From Maricaulis sp017643475 (lineage in GTDB: Bacteria > Pseudomonadota > Alphaproteobacteria > Caulobacterales > Maricaulaceae), in NCBI RefSeq assembly GCF_047123815.1, contig NZ_CP138920.1:1798001-1862000 (forward strand): a DNA stretch of 64,000 bases, read 5' to 3'. A program made the translations under genes and the position numbers. Every line of letters begins with the position of its first letter. The first letter of the stretch is position 1. Below the pieces are notes generated by a model that was not told where the DNA came from, ran no database searches, and saw only the letters and a list, made by a program, of their open reading frames with translations. Of the stretch, positions 1 to 9,003 are shown one piece after another.

Positions 1-3000
1 GGCGGTGCCGGTGCCGGCGGTGGTGCCGGTAATACTGCGACCGTCAACTCGACCTCCGATATCGGCACCAGCGGTAATGCCTCCCACGGCATCATGGCGC
101 AGTCGGTTGGCGGCGGCGGCGGCAATGGCGGCGCGACCTATACGGCGTCCTTCTCCGCAGCGAACTCCAAAAGTCTCAATATATCCCTCGGTGGTACGGG
201 CGGAATCGCCGGCGCCGGCGGTGCTGTCAACGTCACCCAAGACGGTGTCATCCTGACATCAGGTGCCGCTTCCTACGGTATTTTCGCGCAGTCTGTTGGC
301 GGCGGTGGTGGCCAGGGCGGTTATGCGGGCAATCTCTCGCTGACCGGTTCCAATTCCACATCGGTCGACCTGTCGCTTGGCGGTGACGCCGGCGATGGCA
401 GTACTGGCGGAAATGTCTCGGTTGACCTGTCCGGCGTGGTCCAGACCAGCGGCGAGGCCTCGCACGGCGTCTTCGCGCAGTCTGTCGGCGGCGGTGGCGG
501 CCAGGGCGGCATGGTCGGTGTGGATGAAGACACGTTTGGCGCTTTCCTGACCGGTTCGACATCAGGCAGCGTGGGTACCAATTCCAACAGTATCAACGTC
601 TCTGTGGGTGGTGCCGGTGGTGCTGGTAATTCCGGTGGTTCGGTGACGGTCAACTCGGCTGCGACTATCCTGACCATGGGAGACCAGGCGGTCGGCGTAT
701 ACGCCCAGTCCATTGGTGGCGGTGGCGGTGATGGCGGGGTCGGCTTTGCCACGTCCGGGTCGTTCGGCAAGGGCAATAACGGCGATTACGCCATCGGAAT
801 TGGTGGTTCAGGCGGTACCGGTAGTGTCGGTGGCTCGGTTGATGTGACCAATACCGGTACCGTTGTAACACTCGGTGGTGCCGCTCACGGTGTCTTCGCC
901 CAGTCGGTCGGCGGCGGCGGTGGTCGCGGTGGCGATGCCGGCGGCTTTGTCACGTCCTACAATTCCACAGACAATGCGGGCACACGTGATACCCAGGTCT
1001 CAGTGTCCATGGGTGGCTCTGGCGGCACCGGTGGTGATGGTGGTTCAGTGACCGTCGACAACCAGGGTGCAATCGGTGTCAGCGGCGAGATGTCTAACGG
1101 AATCTTCGCCCAGTCCGTCGGTGGCGGTGGTGGTGAAGGCGGTCTGGTGTCCCAGTCCGGCGAGCTTGTAAAAACCTGGCTTGGCTTCATCTCAAACGAT
1201 GAAAACCGCGCGGCCTCGATCAATATCGGTGGTTCAGGTGGAGCTGCGGGTGACGGCGGTGATGTTGTTGTCACCAACAGCGGCGTCATCCTCGCGGACA
1301 ATGCGCGCAGCGGCTATGGCATCTTTGCCCAGTCCGTTGGCGGCGGTGGCGGTGTCGGCGGGTCCGGCCTCGCTGGCAATGTCGCCGTTGGTGGTGCTGG
1401 CGGTGCGGCCGGTGATGGCGGCAATGTCACCATCGACAATAGCGGCATGGTCATGACGACCGGCTCCAACGCCTATGGCATTTTCGCCCAGTCCATCGGT
1501 GGCGGTGGCGGCGTTGGAGGCGCGACCGATTATGACGACAGCAATGACAGCCGGACGGCTCTCGGCGCGACGATCCAGACGGCTGCCGATCTGACCGAGT
1601 TCTACCAGCTGCTCGACAGCTTCAATAATTCGTCTCTGACGCTGAATATCGGCGGTCGGGGTGGTGCAGCCGGTGATGGTGGTGACATCAACATCACCAA
1701 TTCCGGCTCGATCCACACAACGGGTGATGGAGCGCATGGCATCATGGCCCAGTCGATCGGTGGCGGCGGCGGTGTTGGCGGTGCCGGCTCCGTAGGTGCC
1801 TGGGGCGATGTGACGATCTCAGGTATTGGCGGCTCGGCCGGCGATGGCGGTGACATCAACATCACCCATGTCGGCGATATCACTACGGAAGGCTTTGGTG
1901 CCTATGGTATCTTTGCTCAGTCTATCGGTGGTGGCGGTGGTGCCGCCGGAGACTATTCCTTCGGCTTTGGAACCTACACGACCAATGTCGGGCTGAACCC
2001 GTTCTCTGGCGGTGACGGCGATGGTGGTGACATCACGATCCGCACCAATGGCAATATCAATATCCGCGGCTTTGGCGCGACGGGTATCTTTGCCCAGTCC
2101 GTTGGTGGCGGGGGTGGTTTGCTGGGTAATTTCGGCTCACAGCTGGGATCGCTTGGCAGTTTCCTTGGTGCTGGTACGGCCGGTGAAGTGAACATCATCC
2201 ACACCGGTGATGTGATCGTTCCCGACGTCAATGGTGTGGCTGTCCTTCTGCAGTCGGATGCGCGTGATGGTACGGATGATCTGAGCATCACCCTCGATAG
2301 CGATATCCGAGGTGGTTCCGTGTTCGGCCTGGGTGTCTTCTTTGACGGCGGCGCCAACAATGTCCTCAACACGGGCGGTACCCTGTCTGCCGTGTCTGGC
2401 CAGGCGATCACGATGACGACAGGCAATGACACGGTGAACAACACCGGCTGGGTCGTCGGCAATATCGATCTGGGGTCGGGGCTGAACGCCTTCAATAACC
2501 AGCTCGATTCAACCTTCATGGCCTTCACCACGATCGATCTGGGTGGTCCGCAGCCGAACGCTCCGCAGGAGCCACTGACGGTTGTCACCGGCGACAAGGG
2601 TCTGGTCCAGGTTCAAGACACAGTCGCGACAGTTTCCAGCGACAAGCCGCTGTTGATGGTTCAGGACAGCTCCGTGCCAGCCGTTCCGACGTCGGGTCTG
2701 CTCATGACCAATAACAAGGGTACGGTCCAGGTTCAGGATATCCAGGGCGTCGCTGCCAGCAACGACAAGGGGTATGTCACGGTTCAGGATGGTCTGACCA
2801 CAGCGTCCGCGAATGCGATCACGCTTCCGGATACGGTCCAGGTCCAGCGTGAGCTGACCGCGTCTGCTCCGGCAGTCTCGGGTGGTACCTTCACTAACGA
2901 AGGCACCTTCCTGATGGGACTTTCGGCGACGACCCGTCCGATTGACCTGCGTGCTGGCGAGACCTTCTACAATCTCGATGCCGACGGCGATCCGCTCTAC

Positions 3001-4422
3001 AACATCTTCTACGGTGCACGGGTGGTGAACCAGGTCGCCCTGAACGGTGACTATGTCCAGACGGCCGACGGTCACCTGGTCTTTGATGTGGCTTATGGTC
3101 CGTATGACTATGACCATGTCACACTCACCGGTGATGTGACGGTCGATGGCACCGGTGATGTGACCTTCATCTGGCTGTCCGACAATGATCCGACTCCGCT
3201 TTTCACCTCCACGGGTGGAACGGCGACGAATAATGGTCTGGAAATCACCGATACGCTGGCTGTGGACTTCTCGGTCCGCGCAGAAGCCAATCGCATCATG
3301 CTCGATATCGAGACGGACTTTGGTGGCGTGGACGGTCTTAACCGCAATGAGCGCTCACTGGGTGCTCACATGGACTCCAATCTGGATGTCGGTGGAGCGG
3401 AAGGCACGGGGCGCCTGCTGGCCTGGCTCGGTAATCTCCAGGATCCGGACCTGTACAAATACATCATGACGGAGCTGAACCCGGAGCCGCACATCGCCGT
3501 GCTGCAGGGTCTGACCAATACCAGCCTGTCCTTCTCTGATGATCTCATCAATTGCGGCACGCCGTCCTCGATGCGTTCGGAAGAAGAGTGCAACTGGTCG
3601 CGCATGGATGTGGGCACGGCGGATCGTGATCGTTCCTTCGAACGCTTCTCGACCCAGGCGGATACCTTCTCTGTCCGCGCAGGCTTCCAGCGTCCGATCA
3701 ATGATACCTGGAACGCCGGTGCGGCGATCGGGTATGAGTCCGTGAACTATCACGACATTGATGGAACACGTGCCGGAACCAATGGCGAAGGTGTGACGCT
3801 TGGTGCCACGATCAATCGCGACTTCCACGGTGGAGGTATTTTCGCAGCCACGCTGAGTGGTGGCTGGATGAAGTATGACACTGTGCGTCTGATCAATGTC
3901 TTCGAGCCGCAGATTGCCGAGAGCAATCCGGAAGCCGGTTATGTGGACCTGCGGGTCCGCTCCGGTTTGATGACGGAGTTCGACAACGGCTTCTACATCC
4001 TCCCGCGTGCGGATCTGAGCTTCACCAATCTCATCCACAACGGTTTCCACGAGACCGGTGCTGACGGTATCGGCATGCGGTCCGGTGGCGATAGTGACTG
4101 GATGATCATCGGTAGCCCGGCCGTGGAGTTCGGCTGGACCCGCGAGTACGAGGATGGTCGTGAATTCCGGGCCAGCGCGACCTTTGGCGGTCGTCTGCAT
4201 TCGGATGATTATCTCGGACTGCCGATGAGCTTCGCTGAAGCGCCTGCGGGTGTGATCCCGGCGATGATCGAAACCCAGATCGACCAGGAAATGTACACCT
4301 TCGATGCGGGTTTCGAGTTTATCCAGGGCGACCGGGTGAACCTCTCCTTCAGCTATCGTGGCGAATACGGAGAGACCAGCGAAAACCACCAAGCCGGCTT
4401 CCAGCTCGGCGTACGGTTCTAG
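1..4422 (+). CDS. Giant glycine-rich autotransporter, 5' end outside the window
   Basis: The reading frame is open from base 1, so the start lies upstream; 1473 codons are visible. The passenger holds 11 copies of a motif (F/M/Y)AQS(V/I)GGGGG, whose AQS codons begin at 97, 286, 475, 703, 898, 1108, 1327, 1486, 1747, 1915 and 2092. Each sits in a 53-87 residue unit of GGSGG turns and short beta strands, typical of a long beta-helix or adhesin-like passenger. At about 2578-2870 there is an unusual hinge with repeated VQVQD-type motifs. The last ~255 residues (about 3655-4422) look like an outer-membrane autotransporter barrel and end in a terminal phenylalanine (GVRF), the usual barrel-assembly signal. 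Likely secreted by the type Va route and surface-exposed; ligand unknown. The repeats may recombine or be misassembled. A terminator follows at once. Confidence 0.85.
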   Translation, partial: GGAGAGGGAGNTATVNSTSDIGTSGNASHGIMAQSVGGGGGNGGATYTASFSAANSKSLNISLGGTGGIAGAGGAVNVTQDGVILTSGAASYGIFAQSVGGGGGQGGYAGNLSLTGSNSTSVDLSLGGDAGDGSTGGNVSVDLSGVVQTSGEASHGVFAQSVGGGGGQGGMVGVDEDTFGAFLTGSTSGSVGTNSNSINVSVGGAGGAGNSGGSVTVNSAATILTMGDQAVGVYAQSIGGGGGDGGVGFATSGSFGKGNNGDYAIGIGGSGGTGSVGGSVDVTNTGTVVTLGGAAHGVFAQSVGGGGGRGGDAGGFVTSYNSTDNAGTRDTQVSVSMGGSGGTGGDGGSVTVDNQGAIGVSGEMSNGIFAQSVGGGGGEGGLVSQSGELVKTWLGFISNDENRAASINIGGSGGAAGDGGDVVVTNSGVILADNARSGYGIFAQSVGGGGGVGGSGLAGNVAVGGAGGAAGDGGNVTIDNSGMVMTTGSNAYGIFAQSIGGGGGVGGATDYDDSNDSRTALGATIQTAADLTEFYQLLDSFNNSSLTLNIGGRGGAAGDGGDINITNSGSIHTTGDGAHGIMAQSIGGGGGVGGAGSVGAWGDVTISGIGGSAGDGGDINITHVGDITTEGFGAYGIFAQSIGGGGGAAGDYSFGFGTYTTNVGLNPFSGGDGDGGDITIRTNGNINIRGFGATGIFAQSVGGGGGLLGNFGSQLGSLGSFLGAGTAGEVNIIHTGDVIVPDVNGVAVLLQSDARDGTDDLSITLDSDIRGGSVFGLGVFFDGGANNVLNTGGTLSAVSGQAITMTTGNDTVNNTGWVVGNIDLGSGLNAFNNQLDSTFMAFTTIDLGGPQPNAPQEPLTVVTGDKGLVQVQDTVATVSSDKPLLMVQDSSVPAVPTSGLLMTNNKGTVQVQDIQGVAASNDKGYVTVQDGLTTASANAITLPDTVQVQRELTASAPAVSGGTFTNEGTFLMGLSATTRPIDLRAGETFYNLDADGDPLYNIFYGARVVNQVALNGDYVQTADGHLVFDVAYGPYDYDHVTLTGDVTVDGTGDVTFIWLSDNDPTPLFTSTGGTATNNGLEITDTLAVDFSVRAEANRIMLDIETDFGGVDGLNRNERSLGAHMDSNLDVGGAEGTGRLLAWLGNLQDPDLYKYIMTELNPEPHIAVLQGLTNTSLSFSDDLINCGTPSSMRSEEECNWSRMDVGTADRDRSFERFSTQADTFSVRAGFQRPINDTWNAGAAIGYESVNYHDIDGTRAGTNGEGVTLGATINRDFHGGGIFAATLSGGWMKYDTVRLINVFEPQIAESNPEAGYVDLRVRSGLMTEFDNGFYILPRADLSFTNLIHNGFHETGADGIGMRSGGDSDWMIIGSPAVEFGWTREYEDGREFRASATFGGRLHSDDYLGLPMSFAEAPAGVIPAMIETQIDQEMYTFDAGFEFIQGDRVNLSFSYRGEYGETSENHQAGFQLGVRF

Positions 4423-4442
4423 GTCCCGGTCCTGGTTCTAAA

Positions 4443-4477
4443 AAAAGGGGCGGGAGATCAGATCTCTCGCCCCTTTT
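4443..4477 (+). terminator. Rho-independent terminator after the autotransporter
   Basis: A 13-bp stem (GGGGCGGGAGATC with GATCTCTCGCCCC, one G-T wobble) is followed by TTTT and preceded by AAAAAA, 21 bases after the autotransporter stop. It can work in both directions. Confidence 0.85.
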
Positions 4478-4579
4478 CAATTGACTGAGTGGCGTCGGTC
4501 GAGAATGATCCGCCCATGTCTGACACCACATGACAGGTTCTTGCGCGCCGCGATTTCTTCCATGCGGATGATCGTGGAC

Positions 4580-4875
4580 CGCGAGGACAATCAGGCCGAC
4601 GCCTCGAAAAGCCAAACAGATGAGCCCCCGGCACAACTTCAGGAAAAGCGGTTTCTAACGGTTCATGAAAATCATGAAGCCGTTGAGTATGGAGCTCTTG
4701 TGGAGCTTCTCGACGAGGGCAGGCGTCTACCGTCGCCCCCAGACCTGAGCTCGATGACCTCGACGTTGAAGCCTCACCAGAAAGAAGGTGTGGGCTGGAT
4801 GAGGTCGGTACTCCATGTCGGCCTCCCTGATGTGTTGCTTGCCGACGATATAGGGCTCAGAAAACCAATCCGCCG
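4580..4875 (+). pseudogene. SNF2-family helicase fragment
   Basis: The plus-strand frame reads FLTVHENHEAVEY, then TLKPHQKEGVGWM, then VLLADDIGL. These match the segment of bacterial SNF2/RapA-type helicases leading into the Walker A loop (LKPHQxEGVxWL...GVLLADDMGLGKT). Here the loop reads GLRKP instead of GLGKT and the similarity stops there, so the nucleotide-binding lysine context is lost. No upstream SWIM or downstream helicase domain is present. I read this as a dead internal fragment in a debris zone with the adjoining IS6 fragment. The frame stays open to 5125 but the remainder is not helicase. Confidence 0.6.
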
Positions 4876-4877
4876 CC

Positions 4878-4906
4878 CTGGCCGAATGACGTCAGCTTGC
4901 GGCTTG
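4878..4906 (+). repeat. Partial copy of a dispersed palindromic element (inner part)
   Basis: The 29 bases resemble the inner part of the element arms at 10422 and 12584: a CTGGCCGAATG start, then GTCAGCTTGCGG. All three copies lie in intergenic debris; this one is about 90 bases before the first IS6 fragment. The similarity was judged by eye over a short length. Confidence 0.45.
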
Positions 4907-4991
4907 AATACGAGCCGTTCCGCGTCTGTCGAGACTGCAGTGTCAGAGGAACTTGGCCTTGAGCGCAACGTAGCGGTTTCGTCGCCCCCGC

Positions 4992-5070
4992 AGATGCGTA
5001 ACCCGTTCAAATATTTCAAGACTTATCCCGCGATCATCCGCCATGCGATGATGATGTATGTCCCCTCCCG
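4992..5070 (+). pseudogene. IS6-family transposase N-terminal fragment
   Basis: An ATG at 4992 opens MRNPFKYFKTYPAIIRHAM followed by MMYV, which matches the conserved N-terminus of IS6-family transposases (xNPFKYFKTSPEIIRLAVMMYVRYPLS). Homology ends after about 23 codons and the DDE catalytic core is absent. A second, longer fragment of the same family is at 10203. No terminal inverted repeats were recognised. Confidence 0.6.
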
Positions 5071-5305
5071 GGATGGCTTGAAACTTCACAGTGCTTCGTT
5101 GGCAATGTCGCCGCTCGAGCCCTAACGCGCCTTCACCGCCTCAGACGGCAGGTTTTGCACCTTATCAAGTCCGCAACAGCAAAGCAGCACGCCGCACCCG
5201 TGCGCCAGCAGACATGCGGCGCCTTGCCGCGCCTTGTTCGGTGAGCCGATCACCCGAGCGAACCGTAAACCTTGAAAAAGGCAAATTCTCCAAGGGGTAC
5301 TGCTC

Positions 5306-5509
5306 GTGAATAGATCTGATCGCGAAATCCTAGCATCTCTTATGAACGCACAGGCCATTGAGCTTTCCGCTGCCGGCGCAGTCGCGCTTGCGAAAGGGCT
5401 CCGTCGCCGAGCCCGGCGCGTCGCTGACGATGTCCGCGCGTCGATGGAAACTTGCGGAGCGGCACCGCGGCCGGCTCTGGTTCGCGTAGCTCGCGATACC
5501 CGTCGCTAG
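5306..5509 (+). CDS. Small hypothetical protein, Ala/Arg-rich
   Basis: A 67-residue frame with a GTG start, preceded by AAGGGG eight bases upstream, a good ribosome binding site. The first half is helical and Ala-rich (SLMNAQAIELSAAGAVALAKGL), the second Arg-rich. No family was recognised. Its TAG stop overlaps the stop of the convergent lipocalin gene by 4 bases (CTAG), the same arrangement as four other gene pairs in the window, which slightly supports it being real. It could also be spurious, since it sits next to pseudogene debris. Confidence 0.35.
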   Translation: MNRSDREILASLMNAQAIELSAAGAVALAKGLRRRARRVADDVRASMETCGAAPRPALVRVARDTRR

Positions 5510-6585
5510 TCGCCATAGCCGGTCATTTCCAGATAGCCGCCTCCGGCATGGCTGCCGGTCACTGAGACCGGGCCCTCCCAGTAAGAAAACAGGGTCTGCA
5601 TCCAGCTATGCGAGTTCACGGCGGCGATTTCGACGTCGAGATGTCGTGCGGGCAGTTCGACCCTCCAGCGCACCGGAATTTGCCGGCCGGCGACCTCGGC
5701 TGTTTCCAATGCTGTCATCGACAGCGCGCCGTCCTCGAATGCCGTGGGCGTTCCGTCCGGTGTGATCCAGCTTGCGGCGGTGTAGACGCTTCCATCGCTC
5801 TGGCGCAGCTGGAAGCCCATGACTTTATCGCCGCTGTCGAGATGAAACGACACCCAGTCCCAACCGAGCTGGGTCTCTGATAGAGGCTGTGAGGAATATT
5901 CCCGATCGAGCCAGGCCTGACCGGTCACTTCAACCTCGCCCTCCGGCAAGTCCAGCGTTCCGGTCACCTGATAGAAGGGCTGGGAGTAGTAATAGCTGGC
6001 CTGGCCATCTGCCGACTTCACCGAGAAGCCGCTATCGCCTTGGAAGACCAGCGGTCCATTGGCATCCAGGGCGAATGCGTAGGCGAAATCCTCACCGCGC
6101 GCGCTCAAATCGAGCGCGGCCAGGGCGTCGGCATTGGCCTCCAACCGGTCCGGCGCGCTGCGCATCGACCATTCATCGATGAAGGCCTGGAAGGGGGTCG
6201 CCTCGACGCCTGCCACGCCGAGCCCGCCGCGCGCCAGGCGTTCAGCATAATGGTGTGCGCTGGGGGTGGTGATGGCCGCGTGGCCCATCCAAAGCTGCGG
6301 CGTTTCCCAGCCTTGAGCGTCATGCGGCTGTAGAGCCGACCGGAACAGGGTCCATTGTGCGCCGTATTGCGTGCCGTCTGCATCTTCGAGCACGGCGGTG
6401 AGATACCACCATTCGATACGGTAAGCGGGATGGGCGCCGTGATCCTCCGGGAAGCGAAAGCGTGGATTTGGCCGCGGTGCCGTAAATCCGTCGACTTCCG
6501 TGCCCAAGCCCGCAAAGCCCTGGCCCGCGGCCGGAGCGGATTGAAGCGCTAGAAGTGCGATGAGAATGGCGGCGAGGCGACTCAT
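5506..6585 (-). CDS. AttH/CrtC-type lipocalin-like protein
   Basis: 359 residues with a signal peptide (about 1-22, ending AAGQG). It carries the family hallmark FRFPEDHGAHPAYRIEWWYLT near residue 43, then YGAQWTLFR and WLDREYSSQPL. This fold (tandem lipocalin, carotenoid 1,2-hydratase-like; Pfam CrtC/AttH) acts in the periplasm on an unknown lipophilic or small ligand. It begins 3 bases after the permease stop, with AGGA in front, so it is the last gene of a three-gene ABC operon. The set resembles attEFGH of vibrios and rhizobia. The family assignment is good; the substrate is unknown and true carotenoid hydratase activity is unlikely without other crt genes nearby. Confidence 0.8.
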   Translation of the reverse strand: MSRLAAILIALLALQSAPAAGQGFAGLGTEVDGFTAPRPNPRFRFPEDHGAHPAYRIEWWYLTAVLEDADGTQYGAQWTLFRSALQPHDAQGWETPQLWMGHAAITTPSAHHYAERLARGGLGVAGVEATPFQAFIDEWSMRSAPDRLEANADALAALDLSARGEDFAYAFALDANGPLVFQGDSGFSVKSADGQASYYYSQPFYQVTGTLDLPEGEVEVTGQAWLDREYSSQPLSETQLGWDWVSFHLDSGDKVMGFQLRQSDGSVYTAASWITPDGTPTAFEDGALSMTALETAEVAGRQIPVRWRVELPARHLDVEIAAVNSHSWMQTLFSYWEGPVSVTGSHAGGGYLEMTGYGD

Positions 6586-6588
6586 GGC

Positions 6589-9003
6589 TCAACGTTCCTG
6601 CGCGAAGATCTGAAGGAATTCCCGTGGCGGGCGTTTGAGCAGGCTGCGGGCGGGCAGAAGCGCGGCGATAAAGGCCGCAAGAACGGCCAGCGCAGCGAGG
6701 ATAAGCCAGTCAAACGGGAAAAGGTGCATTGGCAGGCGCCAGCCAAACGCTTCGACATTCACGACCGACAGCAGGACCCACGCCAGCAGCAGGCCGGTTG
6801 GCAATGCGATCAGCCAGGTCATCAGCGCAAGAATGCCGGCGCGAACAACTTCCAAACGGGCCAGGCTTGCCCGGCTCAGACCGAGTGCCCAGACCGGCGC
6901 GAGCTGAGGCAGGCGCATCGAGGCCAGAGTTGCGAGGCTCGCGAACATGGCGAAGGCGGCAACAGAAAGCGTCAGCACGTTGAGCGCAGCCGTTACCGCG
7001 AAGGTGCGCTCGAAGACGGACAATGAAAACGCTTTGACTTGAGCTTGATCAACGACGCCATTGGTGGGCAGGTCGAACTCGGAACGGATCGCTTGCGCCA
7101 GGGCCGGCGCGTCCTCAGGTGGTACGCGAAGCCCGTATCGAAGGCGTGTGACGCGATCGCCATAGCGCGCAGTCAGGGTGTCGAGGCCGATGATCGCTTG
7201 CGCATTTGGATTCCCATAGTCGGAGTAGACGCCGACGAGGATCAGCGGCGTACCCGACCCAAGCTGGACAGAGTCGCCCAGCTGTAGACCGAGGTTGCGC
7301 CAGGCCTGTTCGTTAACGAGTACCCCGTTACCCGCCTCGACGGCGTCCCAAGCCGCGTTCATAGCCACCAGCAAGGGCCAGTGACCGCGGTAGGTCGAAT
7401 GGTCGACAACGCCGAAGACTTCGCCGCGCCGGCCGGCGATCTCGGTATCAGCACTCCAGATTGGCAGGATAGCGTCGGTGCGAGGCTCTAGCCATTCGAA
7501 GACGCGTTGTGATTGGGCGTCGTCACGGGTCGTCACATAAAGCTCGGCGGCCAGGCGTTGATCGAGCCAACCTTCGAAGGTCAACCGGAAGCTCGATACC
7601 ATGGTCCCCACGCCGATATTCGTGGCCAAGGCCAGCATCAATGCCATCAAGGCCAGAGACAGGCCGGGTAGTTGTTGGCGGGTGTCGGCCAGGAACCACT
7701 CCGCGATCGGTCCGCGCGCGAAGCGTTGGCTGAGGCGCAAAGCGAGGGCGAGCGCTGTCGGAAGGAGCAGTGCAGCGCCAACGAGAAGGCAGGCGAGGAG
7801 CGCAAACCCCGCGAGAATGCCCGAGAAAACTTGTGGAATGCTGACCGCTGCGGCGAGCATTCCAAGCGCGGCTACAGCCTGATGAACGAACCGGCGAGCC
7901 GACGCCAACGCCCAAGCGCGGGGCTGTGCGGATGCAAGCAAGGGGAGGCGCGCTGCGCGCCGGATAGATAGCGCAGTTGCAGAAAGCGCACCGAGCACGG
8001 CGATCGCAAAACCGGAAAGCCACCATTCAGGTCGAATCGCGAGCTCGCCGGACACGCCTGCTCCGTAAAGGCCGCGCAGTGTTGCGGCGACGCCGGGCAA
8101 GAGCGCACTTGCAACGAAATAGCCCAGGATCACGCCGGTTGCCCCGGCAAGGAGCGCGAGAACAATCGCCTCAATGATCAATGCAATAACGATAGCCGAG
8201 ACCGGCGTGCCCAGCGCGCGCAGGGTTCTCAGTGTGGCCCGACGCTGCTCGAACGCGAGTCCGATCGCGGCGTAGACGATGAAAAGTCCCACGGCAAAGG
8301 AGAGAAAGCCAAATGCGGTCAGGTTCAGGTGAAAACTACCGGTGAGCTGTGCGACTTCGCCGCCGCCAGAGCTGGTTCCGCGCTCCAGCTCTGGCACGAG
8401 CGTGTTGAGCGGTGTTGCTCCCGTTCGCGCGAGTGTGTCAACGAGGATGCGGTCCACCTGATCACCGCGATCCAGAAAGCGTGCAGCAACGGCGATATCC
8501 GTGATGATTTCGCCGCGCGGGACCGCGGCGCTGGCGCGAACAGGCGGCAAGTTGTTCGCCGCCGAGTTTAACAGTGCAGCGGTCTCTGGCGCGACGAGCA
8601 AAAGGCCTGGCGGCGTTAGAAATTCCAACCCGATCGCCTGATCGTTCGACACGGCGGCCGTATCGCCGCCAGGCGCACTTAGAGGCTCCACTCCGCGAAG
8701 CAGAAATCGCTCGCCGGCAGCCTCAAACTCACCCTCGATGACGGGGGATGCCGCCCAACCGTCCCGGCGCAGGCGGGCCCAGGTCGAGGTTGAGATGCCG
8801 CCGGTCGGCGATGTGAGCACGATTACGCTTCCGCCGCCGAGCGTTGCGCTGGCCTCATCGTAGCTGGCGCGCGCTTCGGCATTGATGGCCTGAACGCTTG
8901 TCCAAAGCGCCGTCGCGAGGCCGAGGCCCATGATGAGCGTCGCGAGCTGGCCCGGCTTGCGGCGCCAGTGCGAAAGCAATGCCATGAGCGCCGTTCCCGT
9001 CAC
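6589..9003 (-). CDS. FtsX-like ABC transporter permease (double domain)
   Basis: 804 residues. An N-terminal membrane helix (about 15-35, GQLATLIMGLGLATALWTS) leads into a periplasmic stretch of about 200 residues. Two FtsX-type blocks of 3-4 helices each follow (about 230-420 and 690-800), with a second periplasmic domain between them. This is the layout of fused AttF-AttG or YbbP-type permeases, which work with a LolD/MacB-type ATPase on lipoprotein-like or lipophilic substrates at the inner membrane. The start overlaps the ATPase stop by 4 bases, so translation is probably coupled. With the downstream lipocalin it forms an export module of unknown cargo. Confidence 0.85.
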   Translation of the reverse strand: MTGTALMALLSHWRRKPGQLATLIMGLGLATALWTSVQAINAEARASYDEASATLGGGSVIVLTSPTGGISTSTWARLRRDGWAASPVIEGEFEAAGERFLLRGVEPLSAPGGDTAAVSNDQAIGLEFLTPPGLLLVAPETAALLNSAANNLPPVRASAAVPRGEIITDIAVAARFLDRGDQVDRILVDTLARTGATPLNTLVPELERGTSSGGGEVAQLTGSFHLNLTAFGFLSFAVGLFIVYAAIGLAFEQRRATLRTLRALGTPVSAIVIALIIEAIVLALLAGATGVILGYFVASALLPGVAATLRGLYGAGVSGELAIRPEWWLSGFAIAVLGALSATALSIRRAARLPLLASAQPRAWALASARRFVHQAVAALGMLAAAVSIPQVFSGILAGFALLACLLVGAALLLPTALALALRLSQRFARGPIAEWFLADTRQQLPGLSLALMALMLALATNIGVGTMVSSFRLTFEGWLDQRLAAELYVTTRDDAQSQRVFEWLEPRTDAILPIWSADTEIAGRRGEVFGVVDHSTYRGHWPLLVAMNAAWDAVEAGNGVLVNEQAWRNLGLQLGDSVQLGSGTPLILVGVYSDYGNPNAQAIIGLDTLTARYGDRVTRLRYGLRVPPEDAPALAQAIRSEFDLPTNGVVDQAQVKAFSLSVFERTFAVTAALNVLTLSVAAFAMFASLATLASMRLPQLAPVWALGLSRASLARLEVVRAGILALMTWLIALPTGLLLAWVLLSVVNVEAFGWRLPMHLFPFDWLILAALAVLAAFIAALLPARSLLKRPPREFLQIFAQER

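Noticed and set aside
1..2110. Repeats in the autotransporter as a CRISPR or satellite array.
   Set aside because: They are in-frame protein repeats with variable spacing and synonymous variation.
3355..4392. Long minus-strand frame (345 residues) opposite the autotransporter.
   Set aside because: Antisense shadow of a GC-rich gene; no motif or ribosome site.
4481..5125. A 214-residue intact protein across the SNF2 and IS6 scraps.
   Set aside because: It joins unrelated fragments in one chance frame and has no ribosome site.
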